From contig ML213510.1 in the NCBI GenBank assembly GCA_004369045.1, forward strand, positions 630,406 to 694,405: a DNA stretch of 64,000 bases. The letters run 5' to 3'. Below the pieces are notes generated by a model that saw only the letters and a list, made by a program, of their open reading frames with translations, was not told the origin of the DNA and made no database searches. Numbering within the stretch: position 1 is the first letter of the stretch; every line of letters starts with the position of its first letter. This DNA comes from Heliocybe sulcata (taxonomy: Eukaryota; Basidiomycota; Agaricomycetes; Gloeophyllales; Gloeophyllaceae). Made by a program: the position numbers and the translations under genes. Shown here piece by piece: positions 23,939-35,230 of this stretch.

Positions 23939-24294
23939 TTTGTAACCCGACTCCCCAGGCGTTCCTCGAGATCGTCTCTCCCTGGACTGGTCGGATGTCC
24001 TCCGGCTTTCCGCACTGTAATAGATCGAGAAATTCTGTTACAATCTTGCTTCAACTTTTCCAGGGCAGAGATTGAATATTGAATACTGAATATTGGGCAT
24101 AGAATAGTTGTTTGAAACAGCTTGATCTATGTTGAGCTGATTTTCCCACAGTTTCATCCCGACGGCACGGGAATGAGATCTCGGCGCTGAGCGCTACGGC
24201 TGCGCACATCGCACATAGGCCTGAAGAGGTTCCTTGACTCGGTCTGCCAGTCACACTTTCAGTTTCTCGACTCCGCGCGGATGCTGCTGCGAGT
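23939..24294. other. Intergenic region before the PB1/ZZ gene
   Basis: It follows the 3' end of the CACTA-like element and is presumably the promoter and 5' UTR of the PB1/ZZ gene. A short repeated ATTGAATA-type run lies near 24070-24095. No gene is seen. Confidence 0.4.
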
Positions 24295-27200
24295 ATGCCT
24301 ATCCCAAGTGGCAGCAGTGTTTCTTCTCGGGACTATGACTCTCCCAGCTCTCGGCCGGACAGAACGCTCGTCGTGAAATGCACATTTGACCGCTGGAACA
24401 AGAGGATCACCTTCTCCTCCGCTCGGAATTGTTCATATGGTCTCCTGAGGAATAGGGTGAGCTCGGAGCTTGTTTTGACGTGATGGCTAATGGTGACAGT
24501 GCATTTCCAAGGTAGAGCAGTGTTTCTCGTTGTCCGCGTCCTCCTTCATCATCTCGTACAAAGACGACGATGGCGAAGTAACAGACATCACGAACGAGTC
24601 TGATCTGACAGAGGCCATTCACTACTTCTACACCGACGCATCTGCCTCTGAACCTGCTTCCTCCGCCTCCTCGATCCTCTCAGGGCGCTCATTCGGCTCG
24701 AAGAAGATCACTCTCCGAGTGCATGTTTCTGTCGACTATGACGGTCCCAGCTTGAGCGACAGCAGTAGTTTGGCTAGTCTCGACGACTATCGAGGGCGAA
24801 GCGCAGGCAGTGAGCTCAGCCTTACCTGGAGTGGTACGCCGAGTGAAATCAACGGCCTGGCTGATTCGGAGCGGGAACTTGAAGACGATGCGGTGACGAT
24901 AAGTTCGCGGGATACGGGCGCTAGTGCTGAGCGAGAACGGCTGAACGGGTATGCGCAGAGGGAGCGTAAAGCGCTGCCGCCTGTTGTAGAGGATCGAGCA
25001 GAGGTCGGAACTGAATGGGAGAATGTCACTGTAGCAGGTAAGAGTCGAGTTTTGCTCTCTACTCCATAGGTTCTTCAACCATTATCGTAAGACCGTCGCA
25101 CTACCTCACCCTCAGTCGAATCTGTCCCCGAAGACTCCTCGGGCGTGTTCTCCCGCCTCAAGCTAGCGGACTCACAACCCATCCCTTCCTCCTCCTCTGT
25201 GCCCCTCTCTTGGCTACAAGACCAAAGCAACCGCACCATCAAAGCGATGCTCGGCGCCCTCCCCGAACCTTCAGAAGCAGACACGTCCTCCATCGGCGAC
25301 CTCTCACTCCAGCGCGATGAGCGGGGCAAGTATTACTACTCGTACACGAGCCCCTCAAGTGGGAGCGTGGGGTACCAGGATGAAGATAGTATGAGCGCGA
25401 CGTATGACCCGACACGCTCCTCGATGCAGATCGATCCAAATGCTATTGTCAATCCGTTCTCGGACCCGCAGGGCTCGTCTAACGGGAGTGGGAGCAGAGG
25501 TGGGAGTAGCGCTGGCAGTAGTAGTAGGCGCCTCGAGCACTCGCTGTCTGAGCCCGTTCTGCCTATGGAGATTCACCCGTCCATACCCCCGGAGGTGCTG
25601 CAGTACCTCGAGGACGCGCCGGGCGTGCCGCCCCCGCCCCCAGAGTTGTTGACGAGCTGTAGTGAGTGCGGCGTGATGCTCGAGACGATCCGGTATGTGT
25701 GCGCGACGTGCGGGGAGAAGAGGCCTGTGGGGAGCGAGGGGCTGGAGGAGTATGAGGCTGTGGCTGGGGCTAGGAGGATTGGGTCTGGGAGCGGGAGGCT
25801 GTACCCGCCGAGCGGACATCAGACTGCGAGTTCCTCGGCGAACTCGTCGAGGACGTATGTTCCGGACCAGAGGAGGGAGCAGCTTCCACCTGTCCCGCCG
25901 ATCCCTCATGAACATCAACGGCGGAGTAGTGATCCTCACCATCCTCATCCTCACCAGTTTCAGCATCACCATCACCACCACCACCATTATGACCCGTTGG
26001 ACCCACATGGAGGACACCACCACCACCACCATGCGTCGCATTCAGCGCACTTCCACTCTCCGCCCGGTCATCCGCACGCGCACTCCATGTATTCTAGCCC
26101 CGAGTCTGGCTCTGGATCTGGAGCGTATATGCCCCTTGCATCATCCACGACGTTACACGGCACAGCAAACGGCACCTCGACATCTCTACCGCTGAACGGC
26201 CACGGCCGCGGACACTCCCCTTCCCCCTCCTCATCGCAGTCCAGCTCGTCTGGGTCTAGTCCGATTGCGCTCACGGTTAGCGGCGGATATGAGTTATGCT
26301 CGATGTGCATAGAGAGCGCGGGGGTCAACCACGCGTTGGAGGTTGTTGGCGGGGGTGCGGGGCCGGGGATGACGTTTGGGTTGGGAAGGGGCGGGAGGGC
26401 TGGTGCGAGGGGGATGGATGCGCTGAGCCAGTGGAGGAGGGCGGCGCCGAAGCAGAAGGGGCAGTTGAGGCATGCGTATATTGAGAAGGTGTGGGGGCCG
26501 AGGGGGTGGGAGGACGTCGGTGAGTACCTGGCTTCTCCGATGCAGTGGCATGGGATTAGTGGCTCATGGATGTCGGATATTGAAGAGCAGGACAACAAGC
26601 GAAGTTGCAAGTGCTCGACTTGCGGGACGGATATTGTCAGCAAGCGCTACAAGTGTGCGAGTTGCAATGACTTCAATTTATGCATCGCTTGTTATGGGTG
26701 AGTACGCGTCCAGTTAGCCGGATTTGCTGCTGCGCATGGTCATTTCGCGTCGAGCTAACTCGCGCATCTGGTTTGCCAGACAAGTTCACGAGGTTCATCC
26801 GTCCCATGCATTCCTATTCGTTCCGGATAAACCAGCCCGGTCTAAGAGTGACTCGGATCTTGGCTCGTCATCTGCCACGGCGGTGGATCCGGACGCGGAT
26901 GGAGGGGAGCCCTGTGAGTCCGCAGCAGCGCAGTCTCTCCGTTCTATACCTTGACGCTTGGGCTTACTCTCTCCCTTGTAGCGATGAAACATCCGGGAGT
27001 CAAGTGTGCACAGTACGTGTTCATCCGCTTACTACATGGAGCTGATATTGATAATTGCGGTGCGCAGTTGCATGCAGGACATTGTAGGCGCCAGGTTCCA
27101 TTGTGCTATATGCGAGTCTGTGGATATATGCTCGAACTGCGAGTCTGCGGGATTGCCTGGTAATTTGGATTCGACAGACGATGGACACAATTCGTCGCAT

Positions 27201-28251
27201 ATCATGATCAAGGCACGTACGGACGATGTTCTTCCGCCCTCCCCCATAACTAATCTTGCCTGACTTCTCAGATTCCGTATCCGCTGGAGTCGACGGAGGT
27301 GCAGACTGCGAGCAAACGGGCGAAACATCTATGGAATGGTCGAGATGCGGCCAAGATCGGATGCGAGCCCTGCCCTGGATCGCCGGACATGTCTTGTTAT
27401 GCTAGAACGGTCGTCAGTTCTAGTGCGAAAGAGTCTGATGCGGGTCTGGGTATGACAGACCATCGTATGTTATGCGACGGGTGTGGTTTGGTATGTATCG
27501 CGTCTCGCTGGACTTTGGTGCTGCACTGACACCATGTGCCCGCTAGAATATCTTCGGGGTGCGATACCAGTGCGCGAGTTGCCCTTCCTCTCCAAAGGCC
27601 TTCAGTCTAGTACGTACCCATCGGTGCTTTCACCGGACGTGCACTCATCCTACCTCAGTGTGAGCAGTGCGAACAGCGGTCGTACATGCTGCACGACTCT
27701 TGGCACATCTTTGTCAAGTTGCCTAGGCCTGTCGACCGACCTCTGGAATCGGCGCGGGAGCTCATCCCAAAAATGTAATTCCCATATTCCATCCCGTATA
27801 GTGACGATGTTGACGGGGATTTGCAGATATACGGCACCTGTCGGCCCAAGACAAGGTGCAGTGAGGAGTGCGCACCCCGAAGGTACGCAGTATCCTTGCT
27901 CCTGTCACTCTGGCAGCTGCTAATAATGTGCCCCTTAGAGTATTTGGAGTCAGTGCTACACACGCACACTTGGTGTGATCGTTGCATGACACGAATCCAG
28001 GGTAGATGGTTCCATTGCGGTTTTTGTCCGAAAGACCTGTGCAGCGATTGCGAGGCTATGGATACGCACGACCATACACACGTCTTCCTTGTCCTTAAAG
28101 CTCCGGTACGTGTGATATATCGGAAAACTCGAGTAGCTCACTAATATCCGTCAAGGTTAACCTGCAGTTCTTCAAGCGTGATGCCGATTTTATCGAGAAT
28201 GGACGCGGTTCACCACGACCAATCGTACCTTATCCCATATATCGTTCATGA
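24295..28251 (+). CDS. PB1 and multi-ZZ zinc-finger protein, NBR1/p62-like layout
   Basis: About 1,100 residues with roughly ten short introns, from the ATG at 24295 to the TGA at 28249-28251. The N-terminus is a PB1 domain (TLVVKCTFDRWNKRITFS; acidic OPCA-type motif YKDDDGEVTDI; then DLTEAI). A long Ser-rich linker follows. The C-terminal part has four ZZ-type fingers: CSTCGTDIVSKRYKCASC, HCAICESVDICSNC, CDGCGLNIFGVRYQCASC and CDRCMTRIQGRWFHCGFC, each with a downstream His pair. A further Cys set (CSECGVMLETIRYVCATC, about 25660) appears to be completed about 200 residues later by YELCSMCIESAGVNH (about 26290), with a His-rich insert between. PB1 plus ZZ fingers is the layout of the autophagy receptors p62 and NBR1. 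I see no FW domain, so an autophagy role is an inference only. It is convergent with PHF5A. Confidence 0.85.
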
Positions 28252-28391
28252 TATTTATGACTTGATGTATCTTCACGTTTTGCTTTGCTATTGCATCTGT
28301 CTCTCTCGTGTAGCCTTTTCTGATTATCACAGCATTGTAATAACAGCAACATTCACATCATACCAGTACAGAAACGTGACTAGGATTTTGT

Positions 28392-28945
28392 CTAACCCTT
28401 CTTGAACCCTGTTCGTGCAAGTCAGTTTCCCTTCGAGAGAGTAGGCAGGATGGGGAATCTCACCCAGACGACGCCGCTCGTAGAACAGATCCGTCCGACT
28501 GGCCCCCAAGTTCACGATCTTTGGACACCCGTCGCGATCCTTTTCTAAGCGCGTGCATTCAGCGCAGTAGTACGCGTCCGAGATTCCTGGAGAGCCGCAG
28601 ATGATGCAGCGACCGCCGTAGGTGCCGAAGTTGCATTCGTCGCAAATGCGCACGAGCGTTTCTGGTCGGACGTAAGAATCACAGACTGGACTGCACAGCG
28701 TGAGGGTGAGTAGTGTACCAGAGGAGGTACTGGACGGTTACGCGCCATTTGCCGTCGCATTTCTCACATAGACGTCCGATGGCTAGGAGAATGGATGTGA
28801 GTCGCCTCTCTAGGCGTCAACGAACACGGGCTACGTACCGATGCCGGGCTGGCGCCTGCACATAATAAGATCTGATGTATACTTGTCAGAGCCGATGTCA
28901 AGGCCGTCAGAGCTATACGGACTCACCGGGATGATGCTTAGACAT
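28392..28945 (-). CDS. RDS3: PHF5A/Rds3, SF3b subunit of the U2 snRNP
   Basis: Small zinc-knot protein of the SF3b complex, needed for branch-site recognition in pre-mRNA splicing. Five exons give exactly 110 residues, the length of human PHF5A. Sequence is near-universal: [59 protein letters not shown] and [13 protein letters not shown], ending ERRRLGFKKG. The CxxC pairs are all present. The start is at 28943-28945 and the stop at 28392-28394. The third intron (28691-28745) only keeps the frame and the conserved Cys if it begins with GC rather than GT (AAATG|GCGCGT). It is divergent from the HNH gene, 136 bp between start codons. Confidence 0.95.
28691..28745 (-). other. Apparent GC-AG intron in PHF5A
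   Basis: The frame and the conserved KCPVCDSY join require the donor ATG|GCGCGT and the acceptor TGTGCAG. The GTAACC four bases later leads to a stop in the frame that follows. This donor is weaker than the usual GC donors (AG|GC). A base error in the assembly is an alternative. Confidence 0.55.
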
Positions 28946-29081
28946 GGCTGTACGAGGTGGGCGGAGAAGAGCACTCGGGGCGCAAGCTGAAGCTTGCTTG
29001 AAGCCCACGTGGTGCACGTGTATCGGCCACTAAACGTTAAACCGACGTACCCGACGCGCCCACGCCCCTAACTAGTGTACC

Positions 29082-30369
29082 ATGCACCCGCTTACTGCGA
29101 CATATCGTCGTCCAAATATCTCGAAAGTCTTCGTGTGGCATCCTTACCACAATGCTCGCATATTTGTCCTCAGCGTACGCCAGTGCCCCATCGCTGCCGA
29201 CGGCTCTCTCAGCGCCGACCCATGCATTCCGCTCGACGTCGTCCTGGACGCTGGCGCCATAGTCACCGGGAACTACAGTTCTGCAGCCATCCTGTCTAGG
29301 GACCGCGATGGGACCCAGGCCGTAACCTCTCATCTGAACCTACTTGTACCCGGCCACTACTACTTCATCCCTGACCCTGACCACCCCAAGCGGGACTATC
29401 CTGTCTACAGAAACTTCAACAGCTGGAAGCCGCCATCTCGCGAAGAAATTCCCGAGCGTTGGTTTACTGCTGACGTTCCTCGAGGGAGTGTGATCTCACC
29501 GGGAGAGAGTTGGATAGGGTCGCGGCTGCCGACCAAGTCGAACGTCGCCCGCGAAGTAAAAGAACTGGACAACGCGTGCATCTTCTCAGGCAACGGAGTA
29601 GCCATCCAACCCGCTCACATTATACCGGTATCTCAGGCGAACTGGGTACGGTGGCTCTTGTCGACGTCCGCTGTACTTTGGCTAATTATAAGTTAGTTTG
29701 ACCATCATAAAGTTATCGACCAGCTTTGCTTTCCCTCCAGTATCCCCCCCTCTTTGGATTCACTCGCCTCCATAGATGACATCCGAAATTTTATCACCCT
29801 CAGGGCGGATCTGCACATAACATGGGATGCCCACCAATGGGCCCTCATACCTTATGCCGGTTCTTTTATGGCGTATGACTTGTCTTGGACGAACCAGAAT
29901 TTCGGGTGGCATTGCTTCAGGGCCAATATGCCTGTTCGGGTCGATGGCTATCTCCTTTTCCTCCGCTTTGCCCTTTTGATCTTGGATAGCCTCAACAACA
30001 AAAGCACCTTCTCTGAGCCCGAAGATGCTGTCTACCTCCCATCAGTCGAGAATGATTCAAGATCCTCGATGTCGAGTGATGAAGCCGCGTCCAGATCACC
30101 TACTGTTGACAACGACATACCTAGGCTTATGGCGTCCCGCTACGAAGGTTCGTGTCATAATTGTCTCATGTCATCTTCACCTCACGTGCATTACAGAATA
30201 TGGGTATCTTCTTCCCGACGACTTGGCAGCTGCTTGGTCGTCGACTATCGACGAGGACTACGAGCAGCAAAAGCGCGACTGGTTTGCGGAGCATCCACAG
30301 ATACGTTCGATAGCTGATCCCGCTAAGGTTGCTACTTCGTCTGCCGGCTTCGAAGCAGCGTCAGATTAA
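29082..30369 (+). CDS. HNH-endonuclease-domain protein of a fungal family
   Basis: About 375 residues and three exons, from the ATG at 29082. The N-terminal 160 residues have no known fold I recognise. They are followed by CIFSGNGVAIQPAHIIPVS, the Cys/His start of an HNH domain, and after an intron by DDIRNFITLRADLHITWD, where ITLRADLH is the HNH C-terminal helix with the last metal-binding His. The acceptor GACCAG|CTTTGC keeps the frame across that intron. A Ser-rich linker and a short C-terminal exon (EEDYEQQKRDW-like region near 30260) end it. Many Agaricomycetes carry such genes, often in many copies; their role is unknown, and nuclease activity is inferred from the motif only. No signal peptide is visible. 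Confidence 0.75.
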
Positions 30370-30676
30370 TGCCTATCGAACACCTCTTCATATATGTCGC
30401 ATGTAATCCTATAGTACATACAAGCAACTAGTGGCGATCATGTTCGCGTTCTTCATTTCTCGTGAGGCTGGCTTGCTCAAATAGTTGTGGAGATGGTGGA
30501 CGGGAGGGCTGGCGCTAAGGAACCCTCGAGGAGCCCGCAGCGATATACTCAGCCCTGAGACGGTCATACCTAAGTACCCCAGTATCATTCATCAAGGAAG
30601 CAGACGCGGCGGAGAAGTCGTCCCATTGATAATGAGACCGGGCACCCGCAAACGCACTCATTACAGGGCGGTGGCG
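30370..30676. other. Short intergenic region, convergent gene ends
   Basis: It lies between the stop of the HNH gene and the stop of the MED4 gene. It presumably holds both 3' UTRs; no gene is seen. Confidence 0.45.
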
Positions 30677-31619
30677 CTACAAGTCCGGGTTCAGGTCCAA
30701 ATCAAAGTCGAACACCTGCTGCTGAGGCCGCTGTTCCGCCGGTCGATAGATAGTCGCCCCAGGCGGTATGGGTGGGCCCCCGTTTGCGGGCGGGGACACG
30801 GCTGGCGCTGAGAACGGGGGCGAACTGAGCAGATCCACACGGAACAGAGGATGATGCACTCACGCCTGCCGACGGAATGCGTTTCCCCGAGCATCCCGAG
30901 AGGAGCTTCGGCATTGAGCCTCCCCCTGCGCATCTTCTCTTCGTTCGGGAAAGGCGGGAAGAACAGCGGCGGAGGGGGCTGGCCCGGCAAGGAGAGGTCG
31001 GGCATGTTTGGCGGGGCGGATGTGAACGCGCTGAGGCTCTGTGCGTAGGCCAGGAGCTCGGGGTAAGGGATTGCCGCTGCCCGGCTCTCAGTAATGCGTA
31101 CTAGCAATATTTGGAGAAAGGAGACGCACCTTCCTTCGCTTTCTCAATCTCCCCGATCCTCTCCTCCCCCTCCTCGATCATCCTCTCCAGCGCCCTCCTC
31201 CCCACCTCCATCTCCCGTACAATATCCATCCACTGCCTGTCCAGCTCCAGAATCTCGTCCTTGAGTCTTTCGATCTTCCTTTGTCTGATCTGGTGCACTC
31301 GAGCTAGCGAGACTGCAGCCGCGATTGCCGAGTCTGTCTCGAGGAAGGCGGATACGGGCGGGGGCGGAGGGGGCTTGGGCGTTGGAGAGAGTGAGAGAAA
31401 GAGGGACTGGGAGAGGGCGTGCAGGCGCGTGAGGGGGTCGAGGAGGATAGAGGTCATGGAGAGCTCAGAGTCGGGTTGAGGCTCGGTGGAGTTTACATTA
31501 TGTGCGACGGTGGTCGCTTGGGAGCTTAGGCCTTGGGACTGGGACAGGGAGTACAGAGTCTGGGACTGAGACGCGGGCGGTAGGGACGAACTTGGCGCGG
31601 AGAACGTCGACTGCGACAT
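30677..31619 (-). CDS. MED4: Mediator complex subunit 4
   Basis: Middle-module subunit of Mediator, which links transcription factors to RNA polymerase II. About 270 residues in three exons, from the ATG at 31617-31619. The N-terminus is Ser/Gln-rich. A coiled-coil-like helical stretch follows (IRQRKIERLKDEILELDRQW and the EMEVGRRALERMIEEGEE region). The family signature is LLAYAQSLSAFTSAPP with PPFPNEEKMRRGRLN downstream, the conserved 'YA..LS..TSAP ... PFP..E.MR.G.L' pattern of MED4. The end FDFDLDLNPDL is acidic, as in other fungal MED4 proteins. It shares a 108-bp divergent promoter with TRM82. Confidence 0.9.
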
Positions 31620-31727
31620 GGCGGCGCGTGCAGTCAGAACTTAAACAAGGGCGATCTACGGTAATCGGTGGCTGTGCTTCCCTTCGCATGTGGCGCCGAC
31701 AAGCGCCCGTGCTCTCGTCCTGTTTCC

Positions 31728-33705
31728 ATGTCAAAATTTCCGCACTCGCGTCTGTTCCATGGGCCATCCAAGACGGTCGTGATATCCGGTCCTGAAATAC
31801 AGGTGCTCGACTCCCAGTCAGTTTTACCTTGCATTTTGCTGGGAGGCGGTAGTTGACTTTGAGAATCGCACGCAGATCCGGATCATGCCTTTCCTCCACC
31901 CTCGACCTCGACACCGCCCTCCGAGACGCCCTCGCAAAGGCCGGGCCTGTACGCTGCGCAGCACTTGACCATGAGTTCACGCACGTCGTCACCGTGGCAG
32001 ATGACAAGAAGATGAAGGTATGGGAGACGGACGGGCTGAAACTGCTCTCAGAGAGGTAAGCACCCCATGACTGAAGAGTCGGTGTCGGGACTGAATGGTC
32101 GCGCTACCTTGAGGTAGAGAACTTCCCAAGAAGCCGACGGGTGTCCTGTTCACGAAGGACGGCCAGACGATACTTACGTCTGATAAGTTCGGGGACGTCT
32201 TCAGGTAGCTCCTCCCTCTCCTCTACTCAGCCTTTGTTCACAACGCTGTAGCTACCCTCTTCACCCTGTACCAGAAACCCCCACCCAACCCACCGCCAAA
32301 CCCAAATTCGTCTCCCACGACAACCCTTCGGGCGGCAAACTCATCCTGGGTCATACATCCCTCCTCACCGCATTCGCGCTCACCGAAGACGAAAAGTACA
32401 TCATCACGGCCGACCGGGACGAGCACGTCCGCGTGAGCTGGTACCCGCAGGGCTATAATATCGAGCGCTGCTGCCTCGGGCACGAAAAGTGCGTCAACCT
32501 CGCTTTTGGGTATTGGCTCTGAAGTGAATTAGGGCTGACGCTGTAATCATGTCAGGTTTGTCTCGGCTCTGCATATCCCGCACAAAGCCCCGGCCACGCT
32601 CATCTCGGGCGGCGGCGACCCGGTGCTCAAGATGTGGGACTGGTACACCGGAAAATTATTATCGGATATCAGCATCTTGGAGCACGTCGAGCCCTATATC
32701 AAGGTCAAAGTGCCTAAGGGAAAGAAGGGAAGGTGGGAGGATGAAGATGGGGAAGCAGAAGGAGAGGGTCAGAAACGCGGGAAGCGGAGGAAAGGGAAGG
32801 GAAAAGGGAAAGGAAAGGGGAAGGGGAAGAGCGAGGAACCAAAGATGGAGGCGGAGGAAATGGAAGTGGAAGTGAAGGAGGAGCAGGACGAGCATATGGC
32901 TAACGCCGAAGAGAGTGCGCAGAGGGAGAACGAGAAAGCAGAGCCAGAGTTGGAGACGGTCCTGGCTGTTAGTAAGATCACCAGCATCGGGGACGGCCCG
33001 TCGCATATCCTCTTCAGCGCTACCGGGTACGTCGGTTCCGTCCACTCTTATCGTGTATGCTTATGTCTCGCTGTAGGGCAACAGCGCTATTCTCATGCGC
33101 ATACCCGGATACGGGACAGACTAATATTACAGCGTGCGACCTGGCGAAGCCGATCCTGGATTTCGTAGTCATAGAGGACGATAGTGCAAAGGGCGCGTTG
33201 GTGTGGGTGCTCCTGGATGGAGAATGGGGAGGACAGAACGGGGACGTCAAGATGGTTCGTGCCGTACGGTGTCGCAATGGCGAGGTATGTTCTACCCGTC
33301 GTTTGCTTGACGTCCTCACTCACGGAGTCATTGAAGTTCACCGTCCTGGACGAGGCCCAATCGCCCTTACTAGCATCCCTCAACTTCACCTCTCTCCTCC
33401 CAGGTCCGTCCTCCTTCTCTTCAACCACCATCTATACCCTAACACACCTCCCCACAGCCACCCCCTCCCAACTGTCCTCCCTAGAGCTCTACGCCGCCTT
33501 AAGCACCCTCCCCAAAAACAGCACGGCCGAGCACGACCCGATGGACCGGCCGGACCCTGATGTAGATGAGGGCGGGGACAATGCGGGCGGGAAGCAGGCG
33601 GCGAAGATGAGGACGAGGAAGGCGCTGGCGGCTGCGCTCGCGAAAGAGCAGGGCGCGTCTGGATCGGAGGAGAGGGAGGGGAAGAGGGTGAAGATGGACA
33701 CGTGA
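31728..33705 (+). CDS. TRM82: tRNA (guanine-N7) methyltransferase non-catalytic subunit, WD40
   Basis: WD40 partner of the TRM8 methyltransferase, which makes m7G46 in tRNA. About 540 residues with several short introns. The ATG chosen is 31728 (MSKFPHSRLFHG); an in-frame ATG lies 20 codons upstream, but MSKFPHSRL fits the family start better. WD-repeat blades are visible: HVVTVADDKKMKVWETD, PTGVLFTKDGQTILTSDKFG, LTEDEKYIITADRDEHVRVS and ATLISGGGDPVLKMWDW. The ITADRDEHVRVSWYP blade is characteristic of TRM82. A Lys/Gly and then Glu-rich tract (about 32740-32930, GKGKGKGKGK type) interrupts the propeller after the fourth or fifth blade. It is longer than I would expect. The C-terminal tail is also Lys/Glu-rich. 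Confidence 0.9.
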
Positions 33706-34240
33706 TGCATGGGTGGCGGATACGGATGGATTCTGTGTGAAAAGGTGAATGCAGCCTGCGAGTTTAGGCCCTGACACGGCGGATCCGCCACTTCTTCGCT
33801 GAGTACTGATTCGGAGAGAAAGGCGTAGTATGGACGCGTGACAGGGCTGGATGTATGGACATCATGCACGACTACGTACTTGCTTTTCAAACGTGACACG
33901 GGTGCTGCGAGTCAAAACCCTGGCCTAGTCCTCGGCCATTAGCAAACGCGAAGTATCACCGCGGCGAACGCGTCGAAGGCCAATCACCCGAGGAAAAGAT
34001 ACCACGTGACCGTGTCTGGACGCGTCGCGATGTAATTAAGCTCGCCAAGCAGGTTGCGCGGTCCTCGGTATAGTTGCCACGAGCACGGTACCGGGCCACC
34101 GAAACCCTTGACAACGGGCGCATGGCCTGAGAGCAGTGAGAGAAACTGGAAAAACCGTTGCTACAATCTCGGGATATCATAGCTCTCGTCGTGACGTGTT
34201 GGTCAGGGACGAGTGCATGGGTATGAAATGGGTCCCAGCG
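33706..34240. other. Intergenic region upstream of the GH45 gene
   Basis: It contains the end of TRM82 and the promoter of the cellulase gene. No frame with recognisable residues is seen on either strand. Confidence 0.4.
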
Positions 34241-34246
34241 TATAAG
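34241..34246 (+). promoter_or_regulatory. TATA-box candidate of the GH45 gene
   Basis: TATAAG lies about 40 nt before the ATG at 34282, inside GCGTATAAGAGCAAG. Strong TATA boxes are usual in inducible secreted-enzyme genes of fungi. Confidence 0.5.
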
Positions 34247-34281
34247 AGCAAGTGCTGTGCGTCCTCTGGGTACACGCAACC

Positions 34282-35124
34282 ATGGCGGGGAAAGTAGCCG
34301 CGTTCTTAACTGCTGCAGTCTGCGTTGCTGCTGGCGTGGAAGCTGGCGCCCTTGAGCAGCGGGCGACGGGTGGTTATGTCCAGAACCCTTCCGGCACGGC
34401 GTCCTTCACAATGTACTCCGGCTGCGGGTCTCCAGGTCCGTTTCATGTAGCACTTCGTTCTCCCACCTCTATACTCAATTACTCCCCATTAGCATGCGGC
34501 GAAACCGCCTCAGGGTACACCGCAGCGATGAACCAGCTCTCCTTCGGGTCATCCCCGGGCGCCGGGGCAGGCGACGCCTGCGGACGCTGTTTCGCCGTCA
34601 CGGGCACCGCGGACCCGTACTCGCCCTCCTACACCGGCCCTTTCCACACCGTCGTGGTGAAGGTGACGGATTTGTGCCCTGTGGCTGGCAACCAGGAGTG
34701 GTGTGGCCAGACACAGGCCAGCCCGAACAACCAGCATGGAGCGCCGGTGCAGTAAGTGCATTGTGAGGTGGCGAAGTTCGGACAGTGGTATTGATGTTGG
34801 CTATCTAGTTTTGATATATGTGAAGACACTGGGGGAGCAGGAGCGTTCTTCCCATCTGGTGAGTATTGTATTTTGATTCTTTTGGATGGGGAGCGCTGAT
34901 GAGTTGCCACAGGACACGGTGCATTGACTGGCACCTATCGAGAAGTATCGTGCAGCCAGTGGTCCGGGAGTGACGGGAGTCCTCTCTGGAACGGCGCTTG
35001 CCTGAGTGGTGAGACAGCGGCGAACTGGCCTTCCACGTCTTGCGGGAACAAAGGTGAGGCCCTACATATTCTTATTGTGTTGCCTTACTGACGGAGCCGG
35101 CACCATCCAGGAACCGCTCCGTGA
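34282..35124 (+). CDS. GH45 subfamily C endoglucanase (secreted cellulase)
   Basis: Hydrolyses internal beta-1,4-glucan bonds and is secreted. About 207 residues over five exons, from the ATG at 34282 (MAGKVAAFLTAAVCVAAG). An N-terminal signal peptide ends near GVEAGALEQR, followed by the mature start ATGGYVQNP. The catalytic domain shows YSGCGSPACG, GAGDACGRCFAVTG, VVVKVTDLCPVAGNQEWCGQ, HFDICEDTGG, PSGHGALTGTYREVSCSQW and SCGNKGTAP at the end. The conserved Asp of KVTDLCP and the many paired Cys match the small single-domain basidiomycete Cel45A enzymes (Phanerochaete type). There is no cellulose-binding module. Introns split CGSP|ACG and PV|HFDIC and keep the frame. It is convergent with the DHHC gene, 106 bp between stops. 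Confidence 0.95.
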
Positions 35125-35230
35125 AGGTCGCCATGATAAGGTTTGGTTGTGTACGTCGAATATTAGGATAAGAGATGATGCAGTTGATAAGGGTTATGGC
35201 TCGGAGTGTCAAGGCTGAATATCGCTTCAT

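Noticed and set aside
25355-26041. Long antisense frame opposite the His-rich part of the PB1/ZZ gene
   Set aside because: A shadow of the CAC/CAT repeat coding on the plus strand, giving Val/Met/Arg runs with no protein-like pattern.
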